Shown here: one piece after another, positions 14,893 through 23,547 of the stretch
Position numbering within the stretch: the stretch's first letter is position 1
How the letters are laid out: every line of letters begins with the position of its first letter
Program-made: the position numbers and the translations under genes
Notes under the pieces: model-generated
What the model saw: only the letters and a program-made list of their open reading frames with translations
Database searches by the model: none
Told to the model about the DNA's origin: nothing
DNA from: Bdellovibrio sp.
Lineage (GTDB): Bacteria > Bdellovibrionota > Bacteriovoracia > Bacteriovoracales > Bacteriovoracaceae
Length of the DNA stretch: 34,839 nucleotides
Direction: 5' to 3'
NCBI GenBank assembly: GCA_022729855.1
Contig: DZBG01000017.1
Coordinates: 1-34,839, forward strand

Positions 14893-16248
14893 ATGAAAAA
14901 ATTACTCAGTTTATCGCCTATTACATTTCTCATGATTGCTGTTGGTGGATTTGCACTTTCAGTGGGAGGGATGTGGCATCAGCACTCTACTCAAAAACAA
15001 CTCAAAGATTTTAATGTTTTAAATCAAGGAACAAGTACTTGTTTTAATCGTGTTTCTCAAACATTCACTGCGACTATGATTAAAGATTTTAAGTCTCCTT
15101 ATTTGAGTCGTTCATTTATGGCGATGTCAGATAAGTGCTTAAGCGAAGTCATTACTGAGATGAAGTCTTTTAAAAATGAACTGGGTAAAAGTCATAAGTC
15201 TCTTCAGCAATTAATTTCAGAAGTTCACTGGTTTCATGAGTCGGTTTTAAAAGTCATTACGCCAGCAATGGCAGGGCTTGATAAAACATATGACACAACA
15301 AGTGCCATCGATCGTTATAAGAAAATGGAAGAATATAAACTTGCGGTAAGTGATGAGATCGAAGCTGCTACAAATGCTATCGGTGCAGTGGTAACGAAGG
15401 ATCAGATTGCAATTACACTTGGTATCCTTGGAGTTTTTCTCTCGCTCGTGATTATGATGGGACAAGAGAATCAGAAAACTTCGGCACGAAAGCAAATTGA
15501 AGCGAGAGCACATTTTTTACTAGGAGCTTCGAAGTCTGAAAATAGTGCCATTATAGATCAGTTGATTGATGAGGCATTGGCCAATGAAGGGCTAGGGAAT
15601 ACTGCTCAATTATTTAGAGATTATAATGGTGAGAATTTAGAGAAGCAGACTTTTAAATATTCTAAAAAAGAAAATAAAGTAGAAGCCGCTTCAGATGAGA
15701 ATGAAGAAGTTCAAGATGAGATTCATGAAGAGGTTTCAACGGCAAGTACATCTCTTAAAGAGATTCTAGTCACTCTTCAAAGTATTCACGGAAAAGAAAC
15801 TATTAATGCTTCAGAGATAAGAGATGTCAGACTTGCTGTTGAATCAGAGGCTCTCGAGCAAGTGATGAATATGGCCATCACAAAATTAGTTGAGCACAAG
15901 TCTGGAAATAAGCGTGTTCAGATTTCTAATCAAGTTCACTCTGATAGAAGTGTTTTAAACTTCTTCTTAAAAGAGGCGACTTTTAATGTTTCTGAGCTTG
16001 AATTTGCCACGAGTGCCGGAGCTGAAACAACAGATCTTAATCTGATTCTTCTTCGCGAGTTATGTGCCGATAATAATATTCAGTGGTTTGCTGAAAATAA
16101 ATTATCTCGGACGGGTAGCATTGAAGGGATGAATATTAGAATGGTGATCAAGCGAGCACCGAAGTCGACAAAGAAAAATTTGGTATCTGTGGTCCGTGGT
16201 AAAAAACGTGATATTCAGTCATCAATGAGAAATGAATTAATGAATTAG
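14893..16248 (+). CDS. Two-TM sensor-like protein with degenerate kinase-like C-terminus
   Basis: The topology is like a sensor kinase or chemoreceptor: membrane helix at about 9-27, an extracytoplasmic helical domain at about 28-170 with two cysteines (C50, C82), a second helix at about 171-189, and a large cytosolic part. The cytosolic part has a helical segment to about 300, broken by an acidic stretch (residues 265-281). Residues about 310-421 then follow the outline of a histidine-kinase ATPase domain: DVRLAVESEALEQVMNM, KRVQISNQV, DLNLILLRELCADN and GMNIRMVIKRA in the places of the N-box helix, strand, G2 region and final strand. The N-box Asn, G1 and G2 glycines and an H-box His are not recognisable, so catalysis is unlikely. 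The fold assignment is inference. The stop interlocks with dtd. Confidence 0.7.
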   Translation: MKKLLSLSPITFLMIAVGGFALSVGGMWHQHSTQKQLKDFNVLNQGTSTCFNRVSQTFTATMIKDFKSPYLSRSFMAMSDKCLSEVITEMKSFKNELGKSHKSLQQLISEVHWFHESVLKVITPAMAGLDKTYDTTSAIDRYKKMEEYKLAVSDEIEAATNAIGAVVTKDQIAITLGILGVFLSLVIMMGQENQKTSARKQIEARAHFLLGASKSENSAIIDQLIDEALANEGLGNTAQLFRDYNGENLEKQTFKYSKKENKVEAASDENEEVQDEIHEEVSTASTSLKEILVTLQSIHGKETINASEIRDVRLAVESEALEQVMNMAITKLVEHKSGNKRVQISNQVHSDRSVLNFFLKEATFNVSELEFATSAGAETTDLNLILLRELCADNNIQWFAENKLSRTGSIEGMNIRMVIKRAPKSTKKNLVSVVRGKKRDIQSSMRNELMN

Positions 16249-16682
16249 TATTCGAGAAGGATCGTCACTGGGCCATCATTGGTCAGTGACACTTTCATAT
16301 AGGCCCCAAATCGCCCTTCTTTCACTATCAAGCCACGATCCCTTAGCCCCTTATTAAAAAGTGCGTATTTCAATCTGGCCTCGCCAGGTTTCATTGATTT
16401 CTCAAAGCTTGGTCTGTGCCCAGAAGAGCCATCCCAACTTAAAGTAAATTGGCTCACACTTAAAATCTCTCCTTCGATTTGAGAGATATTTAAATTGATC
16501 TTACCTTCTTCATCGTCAAATAATCTGAGATTAGCGACTTTCTCAATGGCCTTTTGAAGTTTTGAATCATCATCACCCTCCTCAAAACAGATAAGAATGA
16601 GAAGTCCGTGATTGATATCACCGATAACTTCTTGATCTACTGTTACTGAGGCTGAGGTTACACGCTGGATAACAAGTTTCAT
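16245..16682 (-). CDS. dtd: D-aminoacyl-tRNA deacylase
   Basis: This enzyme removes D-amino acids, and glycine mischarged on tRNA-Ala, from tRNA. Signature motifs are SVSQFTL (residues 75-81) and NDGPVT (135-140, the Gly-cisPro motif that rejects L-aminoacyl esters), plus HRPSF (89-93) and the start MKLVIQRVTSASVTV. The length of 145 aa is standard. Its ATG overlaps the stop of the 949-residue gene by four bases (ATGA), so the two are translationally coupled, and its stop interlocks with the convergent sensor-like gene. Confidence 0.95.
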   Translation of the reverse strand: MKLVIQRVTSASVTVDQEVIGDINHGLLILICFEEGDDDSKLQKAIEKVANLRLFDDEEGKINLNISQIEGEILSVSQFTLSWDGSSGHRPSFEKSMKPGEARLKYALFNKGLRDRGLIVKEGRFGAYMKVSLTNDGPVTILLEY

Positions 16683-19528
16683 ACGGGACGCTTAAGCATG
16701 ATTTGAATCTTAAAGCTCTCAGAAATTAAATATGAGATGCGAGACTCAATTTCGGTGTAAGTCGTTTTAAGCGACTGAGTGGTTTCAACGATTGTTTTTA
16801 ATCTTTCAAGTCTTGGTACTTGGATCGCGCGAAGAAGTTTTGAGAAAGGAACACCATTCGCGTGAGTTAAAAGAAATGAAATAAAGCACAGCATACATTC
16901 ATCTGAGTGTAGTCTGATAATGACTTCTTCATCGTGGATGAGTTCAAGAAAGTGAAGCTTTAATTCACCTTCATGAGAAGTCCTCTTTTTAAATGAAGTA
17001 ATAGGTAAATGAATCGCATCAGGACGAGAGCTTTCTACAAATTCAATATAAACATCTGGGCTACTTGGGTAGATGGGATGAGTTTCTGAATTCATCAGCT
17101 GCATTTTAATTAGTGGATTATTGAAATTTACCACAGAACCAAAGCGATTATCATTCATATGCCAAATCATTTGCTGAAGAGTTTGTTCAAAACGGGCAAG
17201 GCGAGAAAGAATCTCACAAGCAAATCTAGGGAACAAGCTTTGAAGAATTTGCTCTAAGTGAGCAAAACTCTTCTTAATCATCAGTGGATTGGCCTCAAGT
17301 AATTCATCCTGAGTCATATTTAAAATTTCAAAAGCAGATTTTGTATTTTCTGAAAGATGATCAGTCTGTTGTAAAAATCTTGGGACAAGAAGTTTTGAAA
17401 GATTCCCTTTCACCTTTTGTGTCCCACTAGTAAACGTGAGCTGAATCACTTGTTTTCCAATGGGAGACTTAAAGAAATGCCTAAGGATATTAGGATCAAT
17501 TCCTGAAAGCTTAGGAGTTAAAGAGAAGTATGAACAAAGTCCGGCACCATAATCATTATAAACAGAGCGGAAAGTGTTCATGGGATGAAGCTCAAGTTTT
17601 GGCTCATCTGTTTTAAAACTCACAACTAAAAAGTAAGAGAGATCTTGTTTTAATCCTAGATTTAATCCAGAAGTAAAATCTTGTCTGTCTTCAAGAGTCA
17701 GGGGCTTTATATCAAAAACTGTTTCAAGCGGAATGCATGAGTCCATCAGGCCTTTAAAAAAGCTTGGATGGGTAATATGTGAGGCATCCTCATTAGTAGA
17801 GTTAATGAGCATTCCGTTAACAATGGCTTCTTGAAAAAACTCAACTCTTTGATTATCAGGAAATTCCATTTGCGCCATTGCTGGAGCATCAGAGAGATGC
17901 TGAAGATAAAAAGATCGAATATGTTCAGAAAGAGAGCCAAATTCTTGGAATGAATTTAGTTCAGCACTTAAGCGGAAATAATAACAAATTTGTTGAGCCG
18001 TTTTAACTTGGGCCGTTTTCTTGAAAATATAAATATAATTTCCAAGCTCACCTTTGCCTTTCACATTTTCAAAATCATACACAGCTTCAATTTTAAGTTC
18101 TTTAAGAAGCTGCTCAACACGATCTCTTTGAGAAGGAATGAAAAGCTTCTTAGATGAAAGAACAAAAAGGTAGCCTTCATTTTTCACAAAACGAATTTGA
18201 TCATGAATTTGAGAGATCAAAAAGTGTTGAGGATTATTTTTGGGAAAATGAGAAAGATTAAGTACCACTCTATCATACGATGAAGAGTAGAACGGATTAT
18301 CTTGAGTCAGAAGAGAAGGCTGGTGAGAACCAGTATTTTTTCTATTCTTGAAATGGGCGCCAACCACTTTACTGATATATTCAATAGGGCGCTCATTTTG
18401 GTGCTCAGCTTTATCTGCTAAGAAAGTGAGAAATTGAAGTTCATTACAAATCTTAGTGAAAAGTCCTGATTCAAATTCAATACCTTTGAAGTCACTACAA
18501 AGAGTTTGTTCCCAGTGGAGGGCCTTGTTATTTTCTTGGGCCAACCAGTGAGACAATGAAAGTGATTCAATATAGTCACCGAAAAACTTACAGCTAATTG
18601 TTTCGTCTTTGTCTTGATCCCAAGGGATCGTTCCTTGAAGGACATCGAGCCAAAGAGGAAAGTTGATCAGTAGTGAGTTAAGGAATAATCCAAAATTCAC
18701 ATGAGATAATGAGTGTGAGTAGATTTTATCTTGTTCACTTTGAATCTGTGTCTTCTGAGAGAGAGTTTTAATAATCTCTGAGATCGTCACTTTCCGAGAG
18801 AGATTGATCATCTCACTCATTGATGACTTCATATCTTCTTGAGGACGGTACCAACTATAATAATTTGACTCGAGGGCGCGAGTCTTAAGCTCTGTTGATG
18901 AGCCTTTTTTGAAAATCCCTGTTAGAAATGAAGTTGGATAGAGTAGGGCCTTATCAGAAATATAAATTTCTGAGCGATCACAAAGTGTCGCCACAAAGCG
19001 AAGTTTATAATAAGTAACTGCTGCCACTCGGTGAAAATAAATATCCATAAAGCGTTCAATCGCTGGATGGGTTTCAGCTAAATCTTCTTTACGAATAAGA
19101 GTCCAGAATCTGCTTTGTTCATCTGCTTCTTCTGCATGGAGGCCTAAAGCTTCAGCATAAGAGAGAAACTCTTCATAGAGTCCTGACTTGATGGCACGGG
19201 TAAAGTCTGTGGCCTGATGAAATTGGCGACGAATATCTAGAACTGTAAGATTGATTATTTTTTGAAACTGAATCACGTTTTTTGAAATAAGAGATTCCCC
19301 AGTCCAGCCCGGAGTGAGGTGAGTCAGTGGGCAGAAGCCTTGAGATTCAACCAGAATATTTTGGTGTTTATCACGCAGATTTTTAAAACTTGGGAACAAG
19401 CTCTTCGATTTTACAAAATAGGAATCCTGCGATGAATGACTCGTCGCTGGTTCCGGAGTAAAATGTGTGGCCAGTGGTCCGCTTTCGCGTTTGAACCATT
19501 GTTCGGCCGAAAAGGGCTTCTTAGTCAA
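16679..19528 (-). CDS. Large protein resembling an inactivated N6-adenine DNA methyltransferase
   Basis: The TTG start at 19528 follows AAAGGA. No close family is recognised, but the layout matches the TaqI/HsdM class of gamma N6-MTases. It has a helical N-terminal part to about 280. A core follows in which GIEFESGLFTKICNELQFL (349-367) resembles the post-motif I acidic strand and helix (GIDIDPxAVxLAxxNLxL). YDRVVLNLSHFP (418-429) occupies the place of the catalytic NPPY motif, followed by HDQIRFVKNEGYLFVLSS (442-459), as in genuine MTases after motif IV. A target-recognition-like segment FFKSPIGKQVIQLTFTSG plus LSKLLVPRF lies at 685-718. The SAM-binding glycines (expected near 310-320, where ISCKFFGDYI stands) and the N-P-P-Y are missing. 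It is thus probably non-catalytic. It is coupled to dtd, and no restriction gene is adjacent. Confidence 0.65.
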   Translation of the reverse strand: MTKKPFSAEQWFKRESGPLATHFTPEPATSHSSQDSYFVKSKSLFPSFKNLRDKHQNILVESQGFCPLTHLTPGWTGESLISKNVIQFQKIINLTVLDIRRQFHQATDFTRAIKSGLYEEFLSYAEALGLHAEEADEQSRFWTLIRKEDLAETHPAIERFMDIYFHRVAAVTYYKLRFVATLCDRSEIYISDKALLYPTSFLTGIFKKGSSTELKTRALESNYYSWYRPQEDMKSSMSEMINLSRKVTISEIIKTLSQKTQIQSEQDKIYSHSLSHVNFGLFLNSLLINFPLWLDVLQGTIPWDQDKDETISCKFFGDYIESLSLSHWLAQENNKALHWEQTLCSDFKGIEFESGLFTKICNELQFLTFLADKAEHQNERPIEYISKVVGAHFKNRKNTGSHQPSLLTQDNPFYSSSYDRVVLNLSHFPKNNPQHFLISQIHDQIRFVKNEGYLFVLSSKKLFIPSQRDRVEQLLKELKIEAVYDFENVKGKGELGNYIYIFKKTAQVKTAQQICYYFRLSAELNSFQEFGSLSEHIRSFYLQHLSDAPAMAQMEFPDNQRVEFFQEAIVNGMLINSTNEDASHITHPSFFKGLMDSCIPLETVFDIKPLTLEDRQDFTSGLNLGLKQDLSYFLVVSFKTDEPKLELHPMNTFRSVYNDYGAGLCSYFSLTPKLSGIDPNILRHFFKSPIGKQVIQLTFTSGTQKVKGNLSKLLVPRFLQQTDHLSENTKSAFEILNMTQDELLEANPLMIKKSFAHLEQILQSLFPRFACEILSRLARFEQTLQQMIWHMNDNRFGSVVNFNNPLIKMQLMNSETHPIYPSSPDVYIEFVESSRPDAIHLPITSFKKRTSHEGELKLHFLELIHDEEVIIRLHSDECMLCFISFLLTHANGVPFSKLLRAIQVPRLERLKTIVETTQSLKTTYTEIESRISYLISESFKIQIMLKRPV

Positions 19529-19753
19529 AAAAATCCTTTCTCAATCCAAGTATTAAGGGTTTATCTATCCAAGTGTCAAAAAGGTGTCGCAAATTTTCAC
19601 CTATATCCCGACTAATGTCATCAAAAAAGAGACTCGAATTGGAAGGAAATAACTAAGGTACCCGCCAGTTTCTTCCGATAGAGGTGAAAGTTATTTAGAT
19701 GCTCTAAAATAGGGCCATGTGTTTAAATAAAAATACTTTGAATCGAGGGTTTT

Positions 19754-20149
19754 ATGGACAAGGGATTTAACGATCAAGAGCTAGCTGACATCATGAATGA
19801 GATTGAATCTCTGGAAAAAGAGTTTCAAGATCCTGATCATCAGGAAGCAACTCCTGTCATGGAAGCACTCGCTGAGATGGATGAGGAAGTGTCAGTTCCT
19901 GTGACAAATATTGTTCCTATGACGGCGAAAAAATCTACGCCAACACCATCTGCGACTTCAAAAACAGATAGTTCAACTTCAATGAGTTTTCACGTTGAAG
20001 GAAATATGAATCTACAACTCTCGTTCACTATTAATGGTGAAGAAGTGAAGCTCCACGTAACTGAGACAGGACTTAATATTGAAATGCAAAGTGGTGTTTC
20101 ATTAAACGTACCCGTAAAATCAGTTTCCGCTGTTAAAAAAGTCGCGTAA
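19754..20149 (+). CDS. Unknown small acidic protein, 131 aa
   Basis: I do not recognise a family. The ATG follows CGAGGG. Residues 1-50 are strongly acidic and helical (NDQELADIMNEIESLEKEF). A Thr/Ser/Pro linker follows (about 58-76). Residues about 77-122 alternate like a small beta-sheet domain (SFHVEGNMNLQLSFTINGEEVKLHV). There is no signal peptide. It begins a plus-strand group with rsmD, nine bases on, and coaD, and is divergent from the large MTase-like gene. A weak sigma-28-like -10 box, TCCGATAG, lies at 19674-19681 in the 225-base divergent region, identical to the motA box but with a poor -35. Confidence 0.7.
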   Translation: MDKGFNDQELADIMNEIESLEKEFQDPDHQEATPVMEALAEMDEEVSVPVTNIVPMTAKKSTPTPSATSKTDSSTSMSFHVEGNMNLQLSFTINGEEVKLHVTETGLNIEMQSGVSLNVPVKSVSAVKKVA

Positions 20150-20158
20150 TCTCATTTC

Positions 20159-20752
20159 ATGTCTATAAAAATTCTTGGCGGGTTTGCAGGTGGATTAAAT
20201 TTGCAAACTCCCAAGGGCGATCTTATTCGTCCTACTTCCGTTATGATTCGCAGAAAACTATTTGATTGGCGCCAACGTCTTGAAGGCTATGCTTTTGTAG
20301 ATCTCTGCGCAGGAACTGGTGCCATGGGGCTTGAAGCTTTCTCACGTGGGGCCGATGAGCTATGGGTGAGTGAACCCAACCGAATGGTGTACAAAGTTTT
20401 GGAATCAAATCTTAAAATTTTTGCTGATCGATATGGTGATTATTTTGAACAAGATATTGTCTGTCATCAAAAGCCAGTGGAGCTTTTCCTTAAAATATTT
20501 CTCGACTCTTATGCCGACTGGAGTGAGGAGCAAAAATCTCAAACGATTCTTTTTTTAGACCCACCTTACGGAAAAATAGAAATTTACGAGTTTGTTCTAA
20601 AAAATCTCAAAGAATCAGGATTCACGGGACAGTTATGGCTTGAGTCAGATGAGCTGAAAGGTATGAAATCAACGATTGCAAGAGAGCATTTTAGTAAGAT
20701 TCTAAAAATTGTTGAACAAGGAGATCATTATGTCCTTGTGGGTGAGATCTAA
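20159..20752 (+). CDS. rsmD: 16S rRNA (guanine(966)-N2)-methyltransferase RsmD
   Basis: This SAM-dependent enzyme methylates G966 of 16S rRNA in the 30S subunit. The N-terminus IKILGGFAGGLNLQTP with IRPTSVMIRRKLFDW follows the family pattern. The SAM-binding motif FVDLCAGTGAMGLEAFSRGA is at about residues 47-66, and the catalytic DPPYG at about 138-142. The length of 197 aa is typical. It precedes coaD by 59 bases, a pairing conserved widely in bacteria. Confidence 0.92.
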   Translation: MSIKILGGFAGGLNLQTPKGDLIRPTSVMIRRKLFDWRQRLEGYAFVDLCAGTGAMGLEAFSRGADELWVSEPNRMVYKVLESNLKIFADRYGDYFEQDIVCHQKPVELFLKIFLDSYADWSEEQKSQTILFLDPPYGKIEIYEFVLKNLKESGFTGQLWLESDELKGMKSTIAREHFSKILKIVEQGDHYVLVGEI

Positions 20753-20782
20753 CTAGCCGATAAGCTTGAATAAGCTTTAAAA

Positions 20783-20796
20783 TAGAGTTAACTCTA
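20783..20796. repeat. 14-bp palindrome upstream of coaD
   Basis: TAGAGTTAACTCTA is a perfect palindrome 16 bases before the coaD GTG. A second pair of AAGCTT sites (20762-20777) precedes it. It could be an operator; it has no terminator-like T-tract. Confidence 0.6.
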
Positions 20797-20811
20797 GCAA
20801 AGGATTTTACT

Positions 20812-21288
20812 GTGAGAAGGGCCGTCTACGCAGGAACATTCGATCCGTTTACCAATGGACACCTCGATATTGTCGAGCGTGCTTTAAAAATTTTCGATGA
20901 AGTCACAATTCTTGTGGCCGTTTCTCCTTCAAAAAAACCATTTCTCGAAAAAGATAAGAGAGTAGAACTTCTTGAAAGTCTTTTTAAAAATGAACAAAAA
21001 GTAAAAGTGGATTCTTGGGGAGGGCTTATTGTTGAGTATGCCCGCCAAAATAATATTAATTCCATTGTTCGTGGTTTGCGCCCAACCGGTGACTTTGAAA
21101 TTGAATTCCAGATGGCCTCGATGAATCGAAAAATTAATCACGATTGTGATACTGTGTTTTTAATGACCAGTGAAAAATTATATTATATTTCTTCATCCCT
21201 AGTTAAAGAAGTCTTTAACCATGGGGGAGATATTTCTCCCTTTGTTCCAACAATTGTTTTGGATGAAATGCTTAAGTCGAGAGGATAA
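20812..21288 (+). CDS. coaD: Phosphopantetheine adenylyltransferase
   Basis: This enzyme transfers an adenylyl group from ATP to 4'-phosphopantetheine, the penultimate step of coenzyme A synthesis. The nucleotidyltransferase motif GTFDPFTNGH is at residues 8-17, with H17 as the key histidine. IVRGLRPTGDFEIEFQMASMNR follows in the middle and ISSSLVKEV near the end. The length of 158 aa is typical. The start is GTG at 20812, after AAGGA at eight bases. The aminotransferase start lies immediately after the stop, so the two are probably coupled. Confidence 0.97.
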   Translation: MRRAVYAGTFDPFTNGHLDIVERALKIFDEVTILVAVSPSKKPFLEKDKRVELLESLFKNEQKVKVDSWGGLIVEYARQNNINSIVRGLRPTGDFEIEFQMASMNRKINHDCDTVFLMTSEKLYYISSSLVKEVFNHGGDISPFVPTIVLDEMLKSRG

Positions 21289-21294
21289 TTGATC

Positions 21295-22518
21295 ATGATG
21301 CTACTGAGTTCAAGAGTTAAGGGTATTCAAGATAGTATTACAATGAAACTTAATGAGAAGGCGATCGCTCTTGGTGAAGAGGGGAAGCCGGTTTATAATC
21401 TTTCAGGTGGTCAGCTTCCGATTAAACCACCAGCTGAATTCATGGAAAAAATTCACCACGAACTTAACTTCTTAAAAAGTTATCAGTACGCTCCTGTTGC
21501 AGGATTCCCTGTTCTTCGTAAAAAGTTTATGAAGCATATTGCCACTCAAAGAAAGATTTCTCTTGAACTTTTGGAGAGTGAGTTTGATTGTATTATTTCA
21601 AATGGATCAAAACATTCAATTTATAATTCACTTGGTGCCCTTCTTGATCCGGGTGATGAAGTTGTCCTCTTTGCCCCATATTGGGTCTCATATCCTGAGA
21701 TGATTAAGTTTTGGGGGGGGCAAGCAGTTGTTATTCGTTCAAATGTTTACGACGCTTTTGTTCCGGCCTTTGAAGATCTTGAAAGGGCCATGACCCCAAG
21801 AACGAAAGTGATTATTTTAAATTCTCCGAATAATCCAAGTGGTGTTCATTATTCAGATAAGTGGATGAAAGAGTTTGTAGAATTTCTTCACCGTCATCCA
21901 GATGTTATTGTGATTAGTGATGAAGTTTATTCAGAGTTAAATTATTTTGATCCTGCGCCCACATATTTTTATCAACATGATCAAGAACTTTTAAAACGTA
22001 CAGTGATTGTTCATTCCATTTCAAAATCTCTGGCCTCAACAGGTCTTCGTGTTGGTTACGCTATCGCTCCTAAAAATGCAGTGACGGCCATGAGTCGAAT
22101 TCAAGGGCAGACAACATCAGGGGCGAGCAGTTTAATTCAGCGCTCACTCATTGATGTAGATCTTCTTGCGACTGAACATTTTCTTACTCCAGTAAAAACA
22201 CATTTACGAAAAAATGCCTCTCTATTAAGAGAGAAATTTCGCGAAGGTAATCTTTCACACTGCTGGTACCAATCACTTTCGGCTTTTTATTTCTTATTAG
22301 ACTTTTCTCGGGCGCCAATGTTTGAGCGCTTCTCTCAGATCGAAGGGGATCACTCCGTAGCGATAACTGAAGAAATCCTTCAGATGGAGGGGATTGTGAT
22401 GGTTCCAGGAACTGACTTCGGTGTTCCTAATTCCGCACGTTTGACTCTGACCATTGAGGAAGTTCCTTTCGCAGAGGCCATCAGTAAACTGGTGAAGTAT
22501 CTTAATCGCTCTAAATAG
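21295..22518 (+). CDS. PLP-dependent class I/II aminotransferase
   Basis: This is an aspartate-aminotransferase-like enzyme of about 407 aa. Visible motifs, numbered from the ATG at 21295, are NSPNNPSG at 176-183, SDEVYSELNY with the PLP-ring Asp at about 209, SISKSLASTG with the Schiff-base lysine at about 244, and GLRVGY with the phosphate/carboxylate Arg at about 252. A C-terminal RLTL segment supplies the substrate carboxylate-binding Arg. I chose ATG 21295 because GAGG (21281-21284) is ten bases before it; TTG 21289 directly after coaD is an alternative. The family includes Asp, aromatic and prephenate transaminases, and the substrate cannot be decided here. Confidence 0.9.
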   Translation: MMLLSSRVKGIQDSITMKLNEKAIALGEEGKPVYNLSGGQLPIKPPAEFMEKIHHELNFLKSYQYAPVAGFPVLRKKFMKHIATQRKISLELLESEFDCIISNGSKHSIYNSLGALLDPGDEVVLFAPYWVSYPEMIKFWGGQAVVIRSNVYDAFVPAFEDLERAMTPRTKVIILNSPNNPSGVHYSDKWMKEFVEFLHRHPDVIVISDEVYSELNYFDPAPTYFYQHDQELLKRTVIVHSISKSLASTGLRVGYAIAPKNAVTAMSRIQGQTTSGASSLIQRSLIDVDLLATEHFLTPVKTHLRKNASLLREKFREGNLSHCWYQSLSAFYFLLDFSRAPMFERFSQIEGDHSVAITEEILQMEGIVMVPGTDFGVPNSARLTLTIEEVPFAEAISKLVKYLNRSK

Positions 22519-22546
22519 AATTTGCCCATCTAGGTAATTACTACTT

Positions 22547-22570
22547 CTCCTCTTAAAATATTTAGAGGAG
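22547..22570 (+). promoter_or_regulatory. Hairpin over the ribosome binding site of the lipoprotein gene at 22577
   Basis: CTCCTCT (22547-22553) pairs perfectly with AGAGGAG (22564-22570), with a ten-base AT-rich loop. The 3' arm is the Shine-Dalgarno of the next gene. It lacks a T-tract, so it reads as a translation-control element rather than a terminator. Confidence 0.55.
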
Positions 22571-22576
22571 GCCTAT

Positions 22577-23542
22577 GTGCGATACTTGAGTATCATTCTC
22601 AGCTTATTCATTTTTATCAGTTGTGCCAGAAAGTCTGATGAAGAGACTGCTGTTGCTATTGATAAAGCACAAGCCTATTTATCATCAAACAGATGCCAAG
22701 ACGCTATTGATGTTTTAGAAGAAGGTGGACTTGAAACTGATAATCCCATTTTCGTTCAAGTTTATGCCTCAGGTTACGCTTGTCTAAGTGGCTTTAGTGA
22801 AATTACTTTTTTTGCTGATGATATCTCTTTAGTTGATTCAAGCAGCAATACATCATTTTTTCAAAGTCTCACAAAATTTTCAACATCTGAAGAAACCTCA
22901 GTGGACTCAGCATCTTATACAAATTTATTACGAGCGATCAATATTGTTTTGAGTTCTGGTGGAGGAACTTCCCCTTCTCAAGTTGCGAGAACAAATTTAT
23001 ACGGGACAAGAAAAGCAGGAGATATCGGGACTCAGGGCCTGTATATGCTTATTGCTCAACTCGGAAAGTACCTTCATTTTTATGGCAACGTTGATAGCAC
23101 AGGAGTGAAGGGATCGGGGACGGCGGGGTCACAATGTTTTGTTCAGTATGATGATGCGACTGCGCAGACTGCAGTAGGTGCATTCCCAGGGACTAATGCC
23201 TGTGATGTTGGTGATGCTGGAAATCCGGAACTCTCACTTGTTGTGGCCAATCTGGCAAAAACAAAATCAAGAATGTGTGAAGGCCTGATGCTTATCACTA
23301 ATCTCTCAGACATCTTAGGAAATATTGTTTTAGCTGACAGTGATTCTTTAGGAGATTTGAAAGATGTAAAAACTCTCGTCAATAGTTTTACATCAAGTTT
23401 TAGTAGTTCACCTGATGCAGATTATACTGCTTTAATTGCAACTACTAAACAAAGTGTTTGTGAGAGTTATGTTTCCACACCCGCTAAATTTGCTAAGCTT
23501 CAGCAAATGTATGTGGCCCTTTTTGAAGCTAATCTCGAGTAG
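22577..23542 (+). CDS. Lipoprotein with TPR-like start, unknown function
   Basis: The start is GTG 22577, five bases after AGAGGAGG; the ATG two bases earlier is out of frame and stops at once. A lipoprotein signal ends LFIFISC, with C16 as lipid site. Residues about 26-70 (AIDKAQAYLSSNRCQDAIDVLEEGG) look like one tetratricopeptide-type helix pair. The rest is helical with long Ser/Thr/Gly stretches and six cysteines. It lies five bases upstream of an outer-membrane barrel gene, so the two are probably co-expressed and the lipoprotein may work with the barrel at the outer membrane. No closer family is recognised. Confidence 0.8.
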   Translation: MRYLSIILSLFIFISCARKSDEETAVAIDKAQAYLSSNRCQDAIDVLEEGGLETDNPIFVQVYASGYACLSGFSEITFFADDISLVDSSSNTSFFQSLTKFSTSEETSVDSASYTNLLRAINIVLSSGGGTSPSQVARTNLYGTRKAGDIGTQGLYMLIAQLGKYLHFYGNVDSTGVKGSGTAGSQCFVQYDDATAQTAVGAFPGTNACDVGDAGNPELSLVVANLAKTKSRMCEGLMLITNLSDILGNIVLADSDSLGDLKDVKTLVNSFTSSFSSSPDADYTALIATTKQSVCESYVSTPAKFAKLQQMYVALFEANLE

Positions 23543-23547
23543 GTGGA

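Noticed and set aside
16679-19528. An active restriction-modification enzyme
   Set aside because: No SAM-binding glycine motif, no NPPY and no nuclease motif are seen; no restriction gene is adjacent.
20756-20763. Exact sigma-28 -10 box GCCGATAA after rsmD
   Set aside because: The 8 bases at the required spacing (20737-20744, TGTGGGTG) do not resemble TAAAGTTT, and coaD is not a flagellar gene.
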